A stretch of 5,956 nucleotides of DNA from Acidobacteriaceae bacterium (GCA_003165855.1 PMXH01000132.1:1-5956); one strand, 5' to 3'; numbered from the stretch's first letter, positions 1 through 5,956 are shown. Notes: generated by a model not told the origin, from the sequence alone. A program made the numbers and translations.

Positions 1-447
1 CATCGGCTGTTGGCGGCTGCGGGTCCGGGCTACGGCACGGCCATGTTGCCGTTGAATCGAGTGCTGCTGCATCCCACCGCAATTGCGGCTTGGGTTGGGA
101 TGTTCGCTACCGCGCTGAACCTGTTGCCGGGAGGCCAGCTCGACGGCGGCCACATTGTCTTCTCGATCGCTCCGCGAGCGCATCGGTGGATCTCCTGGCT
201 CACTACGATCGTCCTGCTGTTCATGGCCTACTATCTCTGCTACATCTGGCTCATGTGGGCCGTGCTGTTGCGCCTGAGCAGCTTGCGTCATCCCCAGGTT
301 GCCGAGTGGCCGAAGGTTGCAGGCGGCCGCACAGTGTTGGCGGGATTCGCCGTTCTCATGCTGGTGCTCACTCTGACGCCGGCGCCTTTCCTGCATTTCT
401 CGGTGCGGGAAGTCCTGCCTGAGATCCTGCATCAGTTCAAACATTAG
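1..447 (+). CDS. Site-2-protease-like (M50) membrane metalloprotease, C-terminal part
   Basis: The frame is open from the first base and ends at TAG 445-447, so 148 residues are visible and the N-terminus lies outside the window. The diagnostic motif is NLLPGGQLDGGH at visible residues 40-51 (about positions 118-153). It matches the conserved N-x-x-P-x-x-x-L-D-G motif of M50 intramembrane proteases, whose Asp (codon 142-144) is the third zinc ligand. The HExxH zinc site would be upstream and cannot be checked here. Hydrophobic segments surround the motif: one leading into it (AIAAWVGMFATAL), a long stretch after it that could cross the membrane once or twice (WLTTIVLLFMAYYLCYIWLMWAVLL), and one near the end (TVLAGFAVLMLVLTL). 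The protein therefore sits in the cytoplasmic membrane. Known relatives cleave membrane-bound substrates such as anti-sigma factors. The substrate here is unknown, and the fragment does not show a PDZ domain that would mark RseP. Family assignment is firm; specific role is not. Confidence 0.85.
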   Translation, partial: HRLLAAAGPGYGTAMLPLNRVLLHPTAIAAWVGMFATALNLLPGGQLDGGHIVFSIAPRAHRWISWLTTIVLLFMAYYLCYIWLMWAVLLRLSSLRHPQVAEWPKVAGGRTVLAGFAVLMLVLTLTPAPFLHFSVREVLPEILHQFKH

Positions 448-514
448 CGCGATCACCGAAACGACGATCATCGATTGCCGTCTGACCGCTCTCGCCTCCG
501 CCTCGTTTTTCTCG

Positions 515-520
515 TATACT
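515..520 (+). promoter_or_regulatory. Possible -10 box upstream of the hydrolase gene
   Basis: TATACT at 515-520 differs from the consensus TATAAT at one position. It would put a transcription start near 527 and give a leader of about 38 bases before the TTG start at 565. No convincing -35 hexamer lies 16-18 bases upstream: TCGCCT at 492-497 matches only three of six positions. The call rests on the -10 alone and on its being in the only gap before an isolated plus-strand gene. Confidence 0.3.
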
Positions 521-551
521 CCCGTATTCAATCGTTTTAGTTGGCGATTGA

Positions 552-559
552 GAGGAGGT
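552..559 (+). promoter_or_regulatory. Shine-Dalgarno sequence that sets the TTG start at 565
   Basis: GAGGAGGT is a near-perfect anti-16S match and leaves six bases (559-564 after the AGGAGG core) before TTG 565. The alternative in-frame TTG at 541 lies upstream of this site and has no purine-rich sequence before it. The site therefore decides in favour of the shorter protein, whose N-terminus MKKLGAVLA looks like a normal export signal. Confidence 0.8.
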
Positions 560-564
560 CCCCC

Positions 565-633
565 TTGAAAAAGCTGGGCGCCGTTCTTGCCTGTCTGGCT
601 GGATGTTTCGCCTTCGCGTTTCCTGCCGCAAGT
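565..633 (+). other. Signal peptide of the hydrolase
   Basis: Residues 1-23 have a Lys-Lys n-region, a hydrophobic core (LGAVLACLAGCFAFAF) and a small-residue end PAAS followed by Gln24, which suits signal peptidase I cleavage after Ser23. An LAGC tetrapeptide at residues 11-14 also fits a lipobox. It sits very early, however, and hydrophobic sequence continues beyond it, so ordinary secretion seems likelier than lipid anchoring. Confidence 0.75.
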
Positions 634-2790
634 CAAACCATCACCGTTGACACCTCGCATCCCACAAACCATTTCGTTCCTAAGGAAACTTTGGGGGCAG
701 GCGTAGATCGCATCGGGGTGGAAGCCATCGACAAAGATCTGCTGCAGCCGACGCTGGAGAAGACGCTCGCCTCGGGCTGGCAGCCGGTCACCTATCGTCA
801 GAACACGGAACTCGCGATCGAGGCGTGGCATTGGAATCCGCAAGGGACCTGGAGTGACGGCAGCGACGGGACCGGTGCCAGCGGCAAAGGATATTTCACC
901 GGTTCCGCAACTCCAACGGAAATGCTTCGCTATTCTTACGGGTATTCGCTGCCGCGCCGCGGCACCACACGCAATGACGGCACCGATAACGTAGGCTTCT
1001 CGCGGCTGACCGATGGCGATCTGAATACTTTCTGGAAGAGCAATCCTTATCTCACGCAGCACTTCACTGGGGAAAGCGATGCGCTGCATCCGCAGTGGGT
1101 GGTGCTCGACCTGGCGCAGGTGCAGCAGGTCAACAGCATTCGCATCGCCTGGGGAGAGCCTTTCGCCAAGCGCTACGTAGTGCAGTACTGGACGGGCGAC
1201 GACCCCATCAGGGCGCCGACACGCGGCGTCTGGGAAACATTTCCTCAAGGCACGGTTACGGATGGAAAAGGCCATGTTGAGACAGTTCGCTTGACCGGCA
1301 GTCCCGCCGCGGTGCGATTTGTGCGGATATGGATGACTGAATCGTCGAACACGTGCGACGCCGGCGTCGCCACTCCGCAATCGGCCGATCCGCGGAATTG
1401 CGTGGGTTACGCCATCCGAGAACTCTACCTTGGCACCAGCACAGAGGACGGCGACTTTCACGACATCCTGCGGCACACGCCGGATCAGGAGCAGACCGCG
1501 ACATATTGCTCGTCGGTCGATCCCTGGCATCAGCCGTCAGATCTGGGTTCGACCAAGCAGGCGCAAATGGGATTCGATCTGTTCTTCACTAGTGGCGTCA
1601 CGCGCGGGCTCCCGGCGATGGTTCCGGTTGCGATGCTGTATGACACTCCCGACAACGCTGCGGCGGAGATTGCGTATCTGAAGAAACGAGGTTATCCCGT
1701 CTCTTTCGTTGAGATGGGCGAGGAAGCCGATGGCCAATACATGCTGCCGGAAGACTACGCTGCGCTCTACCTGCAGTGGGCGACGGCGATTCATAATGTG
1801 GATCCCGGGCTGAAGCTGGGCGGGCCGTCGTTTCAGGGTGTGAACAAAGACATCGAAGTCTGGCCGGATGCGAAAGGAAGAGTTTCGTGGACGGGACGAT
1901 TCGTCGATTATCTGAAGCAGCATGGCCGCATGAATGATCTGGCATTTTTTTCCTTCGAGCATTATCCCTATGATCCGTGCAAAACGCCTTGGGGCGTGCT
2001 CTATGACGAGCCGGAGTTGGTGAGTCACATCGTGCAGGTGTGGCATGAGGATGGCGTTCCCGCGGACATGCCGATGTTTATCACCGAGGGAAATCTTTCG
2101 TCGAGCTCCAGCGAAACTTATCAGGACATTTTCGCTGGCATTTGGCTGGCGGATTACATCGGCTCGTTCTTGAACTCCGGTGGAAAAGGCGTTTACTACT
2201 TCCACTATCTCCCGCTGCAAATGGAACCCGGCTGCAATGGCTCGCCGGGCACATTCGGAATGTTCACCATCGATGCCGATTATCAAATTCAGCAACCGCT
2301 AGCGCAGTACTTTGTGGCGCAGTTGATCAATCTGGAGTGGGTGCAGCCCGGCGGCAGCGAGCATCAGGTATTTGCCGCAAGGGGCGATACCCAGGACGGT
2401 GCTGGCCACGAATTGGTGACGGCTTACGCGGTGAAGCGTCCGGACGGAACATGGGCGGTGATGGCGGTGAATCGCGACCAGCAGAATGCCCACCGGGTTC
2501 GCATTGCGTTCGATGGACCGGCGAACAAAGAGAACAGCTTCGCCGGTTCGGTGGAAGTTTTAACTTTCGGCAGCGCACAATATCAATGGCATCCGTCGCA
2601 GACGCGCTTCATGGCTCATGCCGAATCTGTAGCTGGACATACCATTGTGCCCACCAGCAAAGGCTGGGCGGATCCCGACGGGCCGATTGTTCATGCCAAA
2701 CTGACTGCGGGGAAGGACACGCTGTACGATCTGCCGGCTGCGTCAGTGGTGGTGATTCGGGGAAACATCACCCGGAAGGTGGAGGAGTAG
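565..2790 (+). CDS. Exported clan GH-A-like glycoside hydrolase with an internal discoidin domain
   Basis: This is a 741-residue protein with an export signal at residues 1-23. The body reads as a (beta/alpha)8 glycoside hydrolase of the GH39/GH79 sort. Residues about 40-110 look like the first two barrel strands (LGAGVD, PVTYR). Residues about 141-290 form a discoidin/F5-8C (CBM32-like) domain, opening with the TDGDLNTFW signature, with QWVVLDL, and closing with YAIRELYLG. Residues about 335-590 resume the barrel with strand 3 (MVPVAMLYD). The likely acid/base is E387 in VEMGEEAD. The likely nucleophile is E508 in MFITEGN, 121 residues later, close to the spacing in GH39 beta-xylosidases. 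FEHYP (H466) matches the conserved His region between them. Residues about 600-735 look like the C-terminal beta-sandwich usual in these families. The protein should act outside the cytoplasm on a carbohydrate, bound partly through the discoidin domain. The substrate cannot be named. Oddly, the Asn normally preceding the acid/base is Glu (GEE rather than GNE). Export and the discoidin domain are well supported; hydrolase activity is inferred from motifs and could be lost or altered. It stands alone, convergent with priA. Confidence 0.75.
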   Translation: MKKLGAVLACLAGCFAFAFPAASQTITVDTSHPTNHFVPKETLGAGVDRIGVEAIDKDLLQPTLEKTLASGWQPVTYRQNTELAIEAWHWNPQGTWSDGSDGTGASGKGYFTGSATPTEMLRYSYGYSLPRRGTTRNDGTDNVGFSRLTDGDLNTFWKSNPYLTQHFTGESDALHPQWVVLDLAQVQQVNSIRIAWGEPFAKRYVVQYWTGDDPIRAPTRGVWETFPQGTVTDGKGHVETVRLTGSPAAVRFVRIWMTESSNTCDAGVATPQSADPRNCVGYAIRELYLGTSTEDGDFHDILRHTPDQEQTATYCSSVDPWHQPSDLGSTKQAQMGFDLFFTSGVTRGLPAMVPVAMLYDTPDNAAAEIAYLKKRGYPVSFVEMGEEADGQYMLPEDYAALYLQWATAIHNVDPGLKLGGPSFQGVNKDIEVWPDAKGRVSWTGRFVDYLKQHGRMNDLAFFSFEHYPYDPCKTPWGVLYDEPELVSHIVQVWHEDGVPADMPMFITEGNLSSSSSETYQDIFAGIWLADYIGSFLNSGGKGVYYFHYLPLQMEPGCNGSPGTFGMFTIDADYQIQQPLAQYFVAQLINLEWVQPGGSEHQVFAARGDTQDGAGHELVTAYAVKRPDGTWAVMAVNRDQQNAHRVRIAFDGPANKENSFAGSVEVLTFGSAQYQWHPSQTRFMAHAESVAGHTIVPTSKGWADPDGPIVHAKLTAGKDTLYDLPAASVVVIRGNITRKVEE

Positions 2791-2843
2791 AGTTCGGACT
2801 GGATTGGACTCAGAGGTACAGAGGACGAGCTAACTGCCCAGCC
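2791..2843. other. Convergent intergenic gap with no clear terminator
   Basis: These 53 bases separate the stop codons of the plus-strand hydrolase and the minus-strand priA. I looked for a GC-rich hairpin followed by a T-run in either direction and found only a weak imperfect pairing (GAGTTC near 2790 with GGACTC near 2806) and no T-run. Termination must be Rho-dependent, lie inside the facing genes, or use a signal I cannot recognise. Confidence 0.5.
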
Positions 2844-5300
2844 TCACATCAGCCATATCGCATCCATATCCACAATCACCTGCGTGCGTGGGATTTTCTG
2901 CCGGGTGGCGTAGGTCAACATGGCGCGTAGCGTCGAGTTCAGTTTTTCGCGGCTCGGCGACTTCAGCACAAAGTGATAACGATAATCGCGCTTGAGCCGC
3001 AGGATGGGCGCGGCCGCCGGCCCGAGCACGCGCACGCCTTCATGCCGGTTTTGCTCAAACCACTTTCCCAATGTGCCCGACCACTGCAAGGCTTCATCAA
3101 GTTTGTCGCTGCGGATGAGCACGTTGGCCAGCGCAGAATACGGTGGATAATGCATCCAACTGCGGAAGCGAAGTTCTTTATCGTAAAATCCGGCGAAGTC
3201 GTGGCGGGCGGCGTACTGGACCGCGTAGTGATCTTGAAAATAAGTTTGCAGAACAACTTTGCCGGGAGATTGCCCGCGCCCAGCGCGTCCCGCAACTTGT
3301 GTCAGCAACTGGAAGGTGCGCTCGGCGGCTCGGAAGTCGGGCAGTCCCAGCGCGCTGTCGGCGCCGACCACGCCAACCAACGTCACGCCGTGAATGTCGT
3401 GGCCCTTGGCGATCATCTGCGTCCCCACCAGCAAATCGAGTTCGCCCTCGCTCAGTGCGTTCAGAGTACGCTCGAAATCCTCGTGTCCGCGGACCGTGTC
3501 GCGGTCCAGGCGAGCGATGCGCGCTTGCGGAAACATTCCGTGCAGCAATTCTTCCAGCTTTTCCGAGCCAGTGCCGAGGAAATAAACATACTCACTCCCG
3601 CAATGGACGCAGCCTTTGGGCACGGGTGCGGTATAGCCACAGTAGTGGCAAATCATTTTGTGCTCGCGCTTGTGGTGAGTGAGCGCGATGGCGCAGTTCT
3701 GGCATTCGAGAGTCTTGCCGCAGGTGCGGCAAAGCACCACCGGAGAATATCCGCGGCGATTGAGCAGCACCATGACCTGCTCTTTGCGATCGAAGCGCTC
3801 TTTGATCTCCGCGGCGAGTTTGCGTGAGATGACCTGCTCGTGGCCGGTTTCCTGGAATTCCTGCCGCATGTCGATGATCTCGACTTCGGGCAGAGGACGC
3901 TGCTCCACGCGGTCGGGCAACTCGACCAGCGCGTATTTATTCTTCTTCGCGTTGAAATATGATTCCAGCGAGGGCGTCGCCGAGCCCAAGACCACGGTGG
4001 CATTCGCCATCTTGGCACGAACAACCGCAATGTCGCGGGCGTGATAACGCGGAGTTTCCTCCTGCTTGTAGGAGGAATCGTGTTCTTCGTCGACGATGAT
4101 TAAGGCGAGGTCGGCAACCGGCGCAAATACGGCGGAACGCGTGCCAACCACCATGCGGGCATCGCCGCTCTTGATGCGGTGCCATTGCTGCGCGCGCTCT
4201 TTATCTGAAAGTGCAGAATGCAGGATGGCAACTTCCTCGCCGAAAATCTGGTGCAGATCGGCGGCCACGGCAGGCGTGAGACCAATCTCTGGAACGAGAA
4301 GAATAGCGGAGCGCCCTGCCTCGAGCACTGCTCGCATGCCAGCCAGGTAGACAGCGGTTTTGCCTGAGCCCGTCACTCCATGAAGGAGGATGCCGGAAAA
4401 CTTCCGGACGTCGACCGTTTCGCGCAGCCGGTTCAGTGCGGCTTGCTGCGCCGAGTTGAGATCGAATGCAAAGGGCGAGGACCGCGGCTTGCTGTGCGAG
4501 ACAGCAAAACCCGCGGGTTCTTCGATGATCTCGACAAGTCCGCGCTTGACCAGCGTACCGAGAGTGGTACGTGGGACATCGAGCGCGTTCAGGGTTTCCA
4601 CGGGAACCCGGCCTCCAGCTGCGGCGAGCGTCTCGACCAGCCTCCGCTGATTCTCGTTCAGCTTGCCTTCCGCCGATTTGAGCGACGCGATCTTGATCGT
4701 CCGAGTGGCGTCTCGAACGGCGGAGACATCCTCACGAACCAGCCACTTTTTTCGCGCCATTCCGTTCAAGATCAATTTGGAAGCGCGTGTGGCGGAACGC
4801 AGAGCTTCCTCGCGGACTTGCATGGCCTCTCCGGGCGCAGGCTCTTGCGCAGCCAGATAATCCAGCACTCGGAATTCGGCGGCCTGCTCTTCCGGAGTGC
4901 GGCGCGAACGCGCGGACGATCCTGACATTCCGGCCAGATGCAGCGCCAACTGGCCTTCCGCCGTGATGCGGTAAGCGACCGCGCGCTTGAACTCCGCGTT
5001 CAGCGGCAGCATGGTGCGGAAAACTTCGCCAAGCGGCGCGAGATAGTAATCAGCAATCCACCGTCCGAGGCGCAGCAGTTGGTCGTCGAGTACCGGCGAA
5101 ACGTCCAGTACGCTCTGGATAATTTTCGTCGCAACCGATGGCTTGCGGTCGTGCAGTTCAACCACAATGCCGGTCAACCGTTGTTGACGGAAAGGCACGA
5201 GCACGCGGCCACCGACCACGGGAGCAGCCTCGGCCGGGACACGGTAGGTGAAGACCATGTCGAGCGGCACGGGCAGAGCAACGTCGCAGTACTCAAGCAT
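2844..5300 (-). CDS. priA: Primosomal protein N' (replication restart helicase PriA)
   Basis: PriA is the cytoplasmic 3'-to-5' superfamily 2 DNA helicase that recognises stalled or collapsed forks and starts reloading of the replicative helicase. The 818 residues show the full plan. Residues 1-105 are the 3'-end-binding domain, with the usual opening VALPVPLDMVFTYRVP and RVLVPF, which supports the ATG at 5300. Residues about 125-275 are a winged-helix region. The Walker A GVTGSGKT is at 308-315, DEEH at 404-407 and GSATP at 439-443. The zinc region has all eight expected cysteines: C524, C527, C533, C536, C551, C554, C564 and C567. The helicase C lobe contains GTQMIAKGHD (626-635) and QVAGRAGRG (668-676). 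A C-terminal domain ends at residue 818. The length is above the 732 residues of E. coli PriA and near that of Bacillus PriA; the extra length lies in the winged-helix region. No Shine-Dalgarno sequence precedes the ATG. Upstream on the same strand is the uracil-DNA glycosylase gene, 155 bases away. Identification is secure. Confidence 0.97.
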   Translation of the reverse strand: MLEYCDVALPVPLDMVFTYRVPAEAAPVVGGRVLVPFRQQRLTGIVVELHDRKPSVATKIIQSVLDVSPVLDDQLLRLGRWIADYYLAPLGEVFRTMLPLNAEFKRAVAYRITAEGQLALHLAGMSGSSARSRRTPEEQAAEFRVLDYLAAQEPAPGEAMQVREEALRSATRASKLILNGMARKKWLVREDVSAVRDATRTIKIASLKSAEGKLNENQRRLVETLAAAGGRVPVETLNALDVPRTTLGTLVKRGLVEIIEEPAGFAVSHSKPRSSPFAFDLNSAQQAALNRLRETVDVRKFSGILLHGVTGSGKTAVYLAGMRAVLEAGRSAILLVPEIGLTPAVAADLHQIFGEEVAILHSALSDKERAQQWHRIKSGDARMVVGTRSAVFAPVADLALIIVDEEHDSSYKQEETPRYHARDIAVVRAKMANATVVLGSATPSLESYFNAKKNKYALVELPDRVEQRPLPEVEIIDMRQEFQETGHEQVISRKLAAEIKERFDRKEQVMVLLNRRGYSPVVLCRTCGKTLECQNCAIALTHHKREHKMICHYCGYTAPVPKGCVHCGSEYVYFLGTGSEKLEELLHGMFPQARIARLDRDTVRGHEDFERTLNALSEGELDLLVGTQMIAKGHDIHGVTLVGVVGADSALGLPDFRAAERTFQLLTQVAGRAGRGQSPGKVVLQTYFQDHYAVQYAARHDFAGFYDKELRFRSWMHYPPYSALANVLIRSDKLDEALQWSGTLGKWFEQNRHEGVRVLGPAAAPILRLKRDYRYHFVLKSPSREKLNSTLRAMLTYATRQKIPRTQVIVDMDAIWLM

Positions 5301-5326
5301 TGGTTGGAAGGATAACCTAGCGCAGA

Positions 5327-5340
5327 TGTGTGATCACACA
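5327..5340. promoter_or_regulatory. Perfect 14-bp palindrome upstream of priA (possible operator)
   Basis: TGTGTGATCACACA equals its own reverse complement over all 14 bases; the next pair outward (A5326/C5341) breaks it. It lies 27-40 bases upstream of the priA ATG, where a repressor or activator could act. The half-site TGTGA/TCACA recalls CRP-family sites, but the usual six-base spacer is absent, so CRP itself is not supported. Its last two bases overlap the outer end of the neighbouring repeat. Function is inferred from position and symmetry only. Confidence 0.4.
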
Positions 5341-5444
5341 CTGTCATCCCGAGCGGAGCGAGGGATCCTGGTGTTTGCCAAAAGCAGCAGCACTCATGGC
5401 TCGGCCAAGAACCAAGATCCCTCGCACTGCTCGGGACGACAGTG
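5339..5444. repeat. REPIN-like inverted repeat between the uracil-DNA glycosylase and priA genes
   Basis: Two 34-base arms at 5339-5372 and 5411-5444 are inverted copies that agree at 30 of 34 positions (differences at arm positions 8, 17, 19 and 30). A 38-base centre lies between them, and some pairing continues into it (GTTTGCC against GGCCAAGA). Each arm contains a smaller imperfect palindrome: ATCCC 5346-5350 with GGGAT 5362-5366, and TCCC 5418-5421 with GGGA 5433-5436. Two REP-like units in head-to-head order is the layout of a REPIN. The core GAGCGGAGCGAGGGATC is a pattern I recall as a common dispersed repeat in Acidobacteriota; a genome search would be needed to confirm that. It begins 11 bases after the stop of the minus-strand glycosylase gene, so its RNA hairpin could protect or end that transcript. 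No T-run follows it. Confidence 0.8.
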
Positions 5445-5455
5445 CCTTTACTTGT

Positions 5456-5956
5456 CTACTCGACCGCCTTCTTCGGAGGCTCAATCCCCAGGTACTTCAT
5501 CACCATCTGGAGATCTTTCCACGCTTCGCCCTTCTGGCGCGGATCGCGCAGGAGAAATGCGGGATGGTACGTGACGGCCAGCCGCGCGCCCGGCCATGAA
5601 GGATCGCTGCTGCGAGCACCCGCGGGTTTGAAATCGTAGAAGCGGCCACGCAATTCCGACATGGGTGCATTGATGGCGAGTAAGTTTTTCGCCGACACCG
5701 CGCCCAGCGCGACCACAACCTTGGGCTTGATCACCGCGATCTGCCGCATGAGAAATGGTGAGCAGGTCTCGCATTCGTCGCGTTCCGGCGTGCGATTGCC
5801 CGGCGGACGGCACTTGACCACGTTCGCGATGTAGACATCTTCGCGCCGAAGTCCCATGGCGCCGATCATGTTGTTGAGCAGTTGCCCGGCCTTGCCGACA
5901 AACGGCAGTCCTTGCGCGTCTTCGTCTGCGCCGGGGCCTTCGCCGACAAACATCAG
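5456..5956 (-). CDS. Family 4 (Fe-S) uracil-DNA glycosylase, C-terminal part
   Basis: The enzyme removes uracil from DNA to start base-excision repair in the cytoplasm. The frame is open to the right edge: the codon before the first visible Met reads Leu, so that Met is probably internal, and the N-terminus with the first cysteine pair is outside the window. Counting from that Met, GEGPGADED at 4-12 is the catalytic motif of families 4 and 5 (usually GEAPG, so Ala is Gly here). It is followed by [20 protein letters not shown] with C48 and then C64, 16 residues apart, match the second pair of iron-sulfur ligands. HPAFLLRDP at 130-138 is the conserved HP motif that contacts the DNA. The family 4 arrangement is favoured over family 5 because of the E-D acids in GEGPGADED and the CRPPGNR context. 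Stop TAG is at 5456-5458. The product probably lacks about 40 or more residues here. It lies upstream of priA on the same strand, with a REPIN-like repeat between. Confidence 0.93.
   Translation of the reverse strand: MMFVGEGPGADEDAQGLPFVGKAGQLLNNMIGAMGLRREDVYIANVVKCRPPGNRTPERDECETCSPFLMRQIAVIKPKVVVALGAVSAKNLLAINAPMSELRGRFYDFKPAGARSSDPSWPGARLAVTYHPAFLLRDPRQKGEAWKDLQMVMKYLGIEPPKKAVE

Noticed and set aside
448..480. Hairpin terminator after the M50 protease gene
   Set aside because: The repeated GATC/CGAT elements give only short, weak pairings, with no T-run directly after.
1945..1951. Run of seven T as a phase-variation tract in the hydrolase
   Set aside because: It is a single short tract encoding Phe-Phe in an intact frame, too short to argue for programmed slippage.
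1537..2295. 252-residue open frame on the minus strand within the hydrolase gene
   Set aside because: It is wholly inside a gene with clear domain signatures on the other strand, its Arg/His-rich composition is typical of a shadow frame, and it has no ribosome site.
2142..2930. 262-residue plus-strand frame overlapping the end of the hydrolase and of priA
   Set aside because: It is rich in Arg, Gly, Cys and Trp like a frame-shifted reading, overlaps two real genes, and shows no family motif.
2973..3827. 284-residue open frame on the plus strand opposite priA
   Set aside because: It is fully antisense to an intact, motif-complete priA and shows no recognisable domain. Long antisense frames are expected in GC-rich genes.
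5327..5340. CRP/FNR binding site
   Set aside because: The TGTGA and TCACA halves abut with no six-base spacer, which does not fit the geometry of that family; only a generic palindrome is reported.
5339..5444. Classical Rho-independent terminator
   Set aside because: The hairpin is far longer than usual and is not followed by a T-run on either strand; the inverted-repeat layout fits a dispersed repeat better.
1..5956. CRISPR array, tRNA, rRNA, transposase, prophage or defence genes
   Set aside because: I looked on both strands for direct repeats with spacers, tRNA-like folds and the relevant protein motifs and found none.

Overview
The window most resembles a stretch of an Acidobacteriota chromosome. 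It is GC-rich (roughly 55-60 % by eye) and densely packed with bacterial genes. It carries a secreted polysaccharide-type hydrolase of a divergent kind, and a palindromic intergenic repeat built around GAGCGGAGCGAGGGATC, a sequence I associate with acidobacterial and some other soil-bacterial genomes. This taxonomic call is an inference from gene content and the repeat; no marker gene is present to settle it.

Layout, left to right. Positions 1-447 (+) are the C-terminal part of a membrane-embedded M50/site-2-protease-like metalloprotease. Positions 448-564 are a short intergenic region with a possible -10 box and a strong Shine-Dalgarno sequence. That Shine-Dalgarno fixes the next start at TTG 565. 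Positions 565-2790 (+) encode an exported 741-residue protein that reads as a clan GH-A-type (GH39/GH79-like) glycoside hydrolase. A discoidin (F5/8 type C, CBM32-like) domain appears to sit inside its barrel. A 53-base gap separates it from the convergent gene at 2844-5300 (-), which encodes the primosomal helicase PriA with all its helicase and zinc motifs. Positions 5301-5455 hold a perfect 14-bp palindrome just upstream of priA and a 106-base REPIN-like inverted repeat just downstream of the last gene. Positions 5456-5956 (-) are the C-terminal part of a family 4 iron-sulfur uracil-DNA glycosylase, cut by the window edge.

The two minus-strand genes share a theme of DNA maintenance (replication restart and uracil repair) and may form one transcription unit interrupted by the repeat. 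The two plus-strand genes are envelope-directed (one membrane protease, one exported enzyme), but nothing in the sequence ties them into one pathway. I see no defence system, CRISPR array, phage, IS element, tRNA or rRNA. The best leads are the unusual architecture and active-site neighbourhood of the hydrolase, the REPIN-like element, and the palindrome in front of priA.
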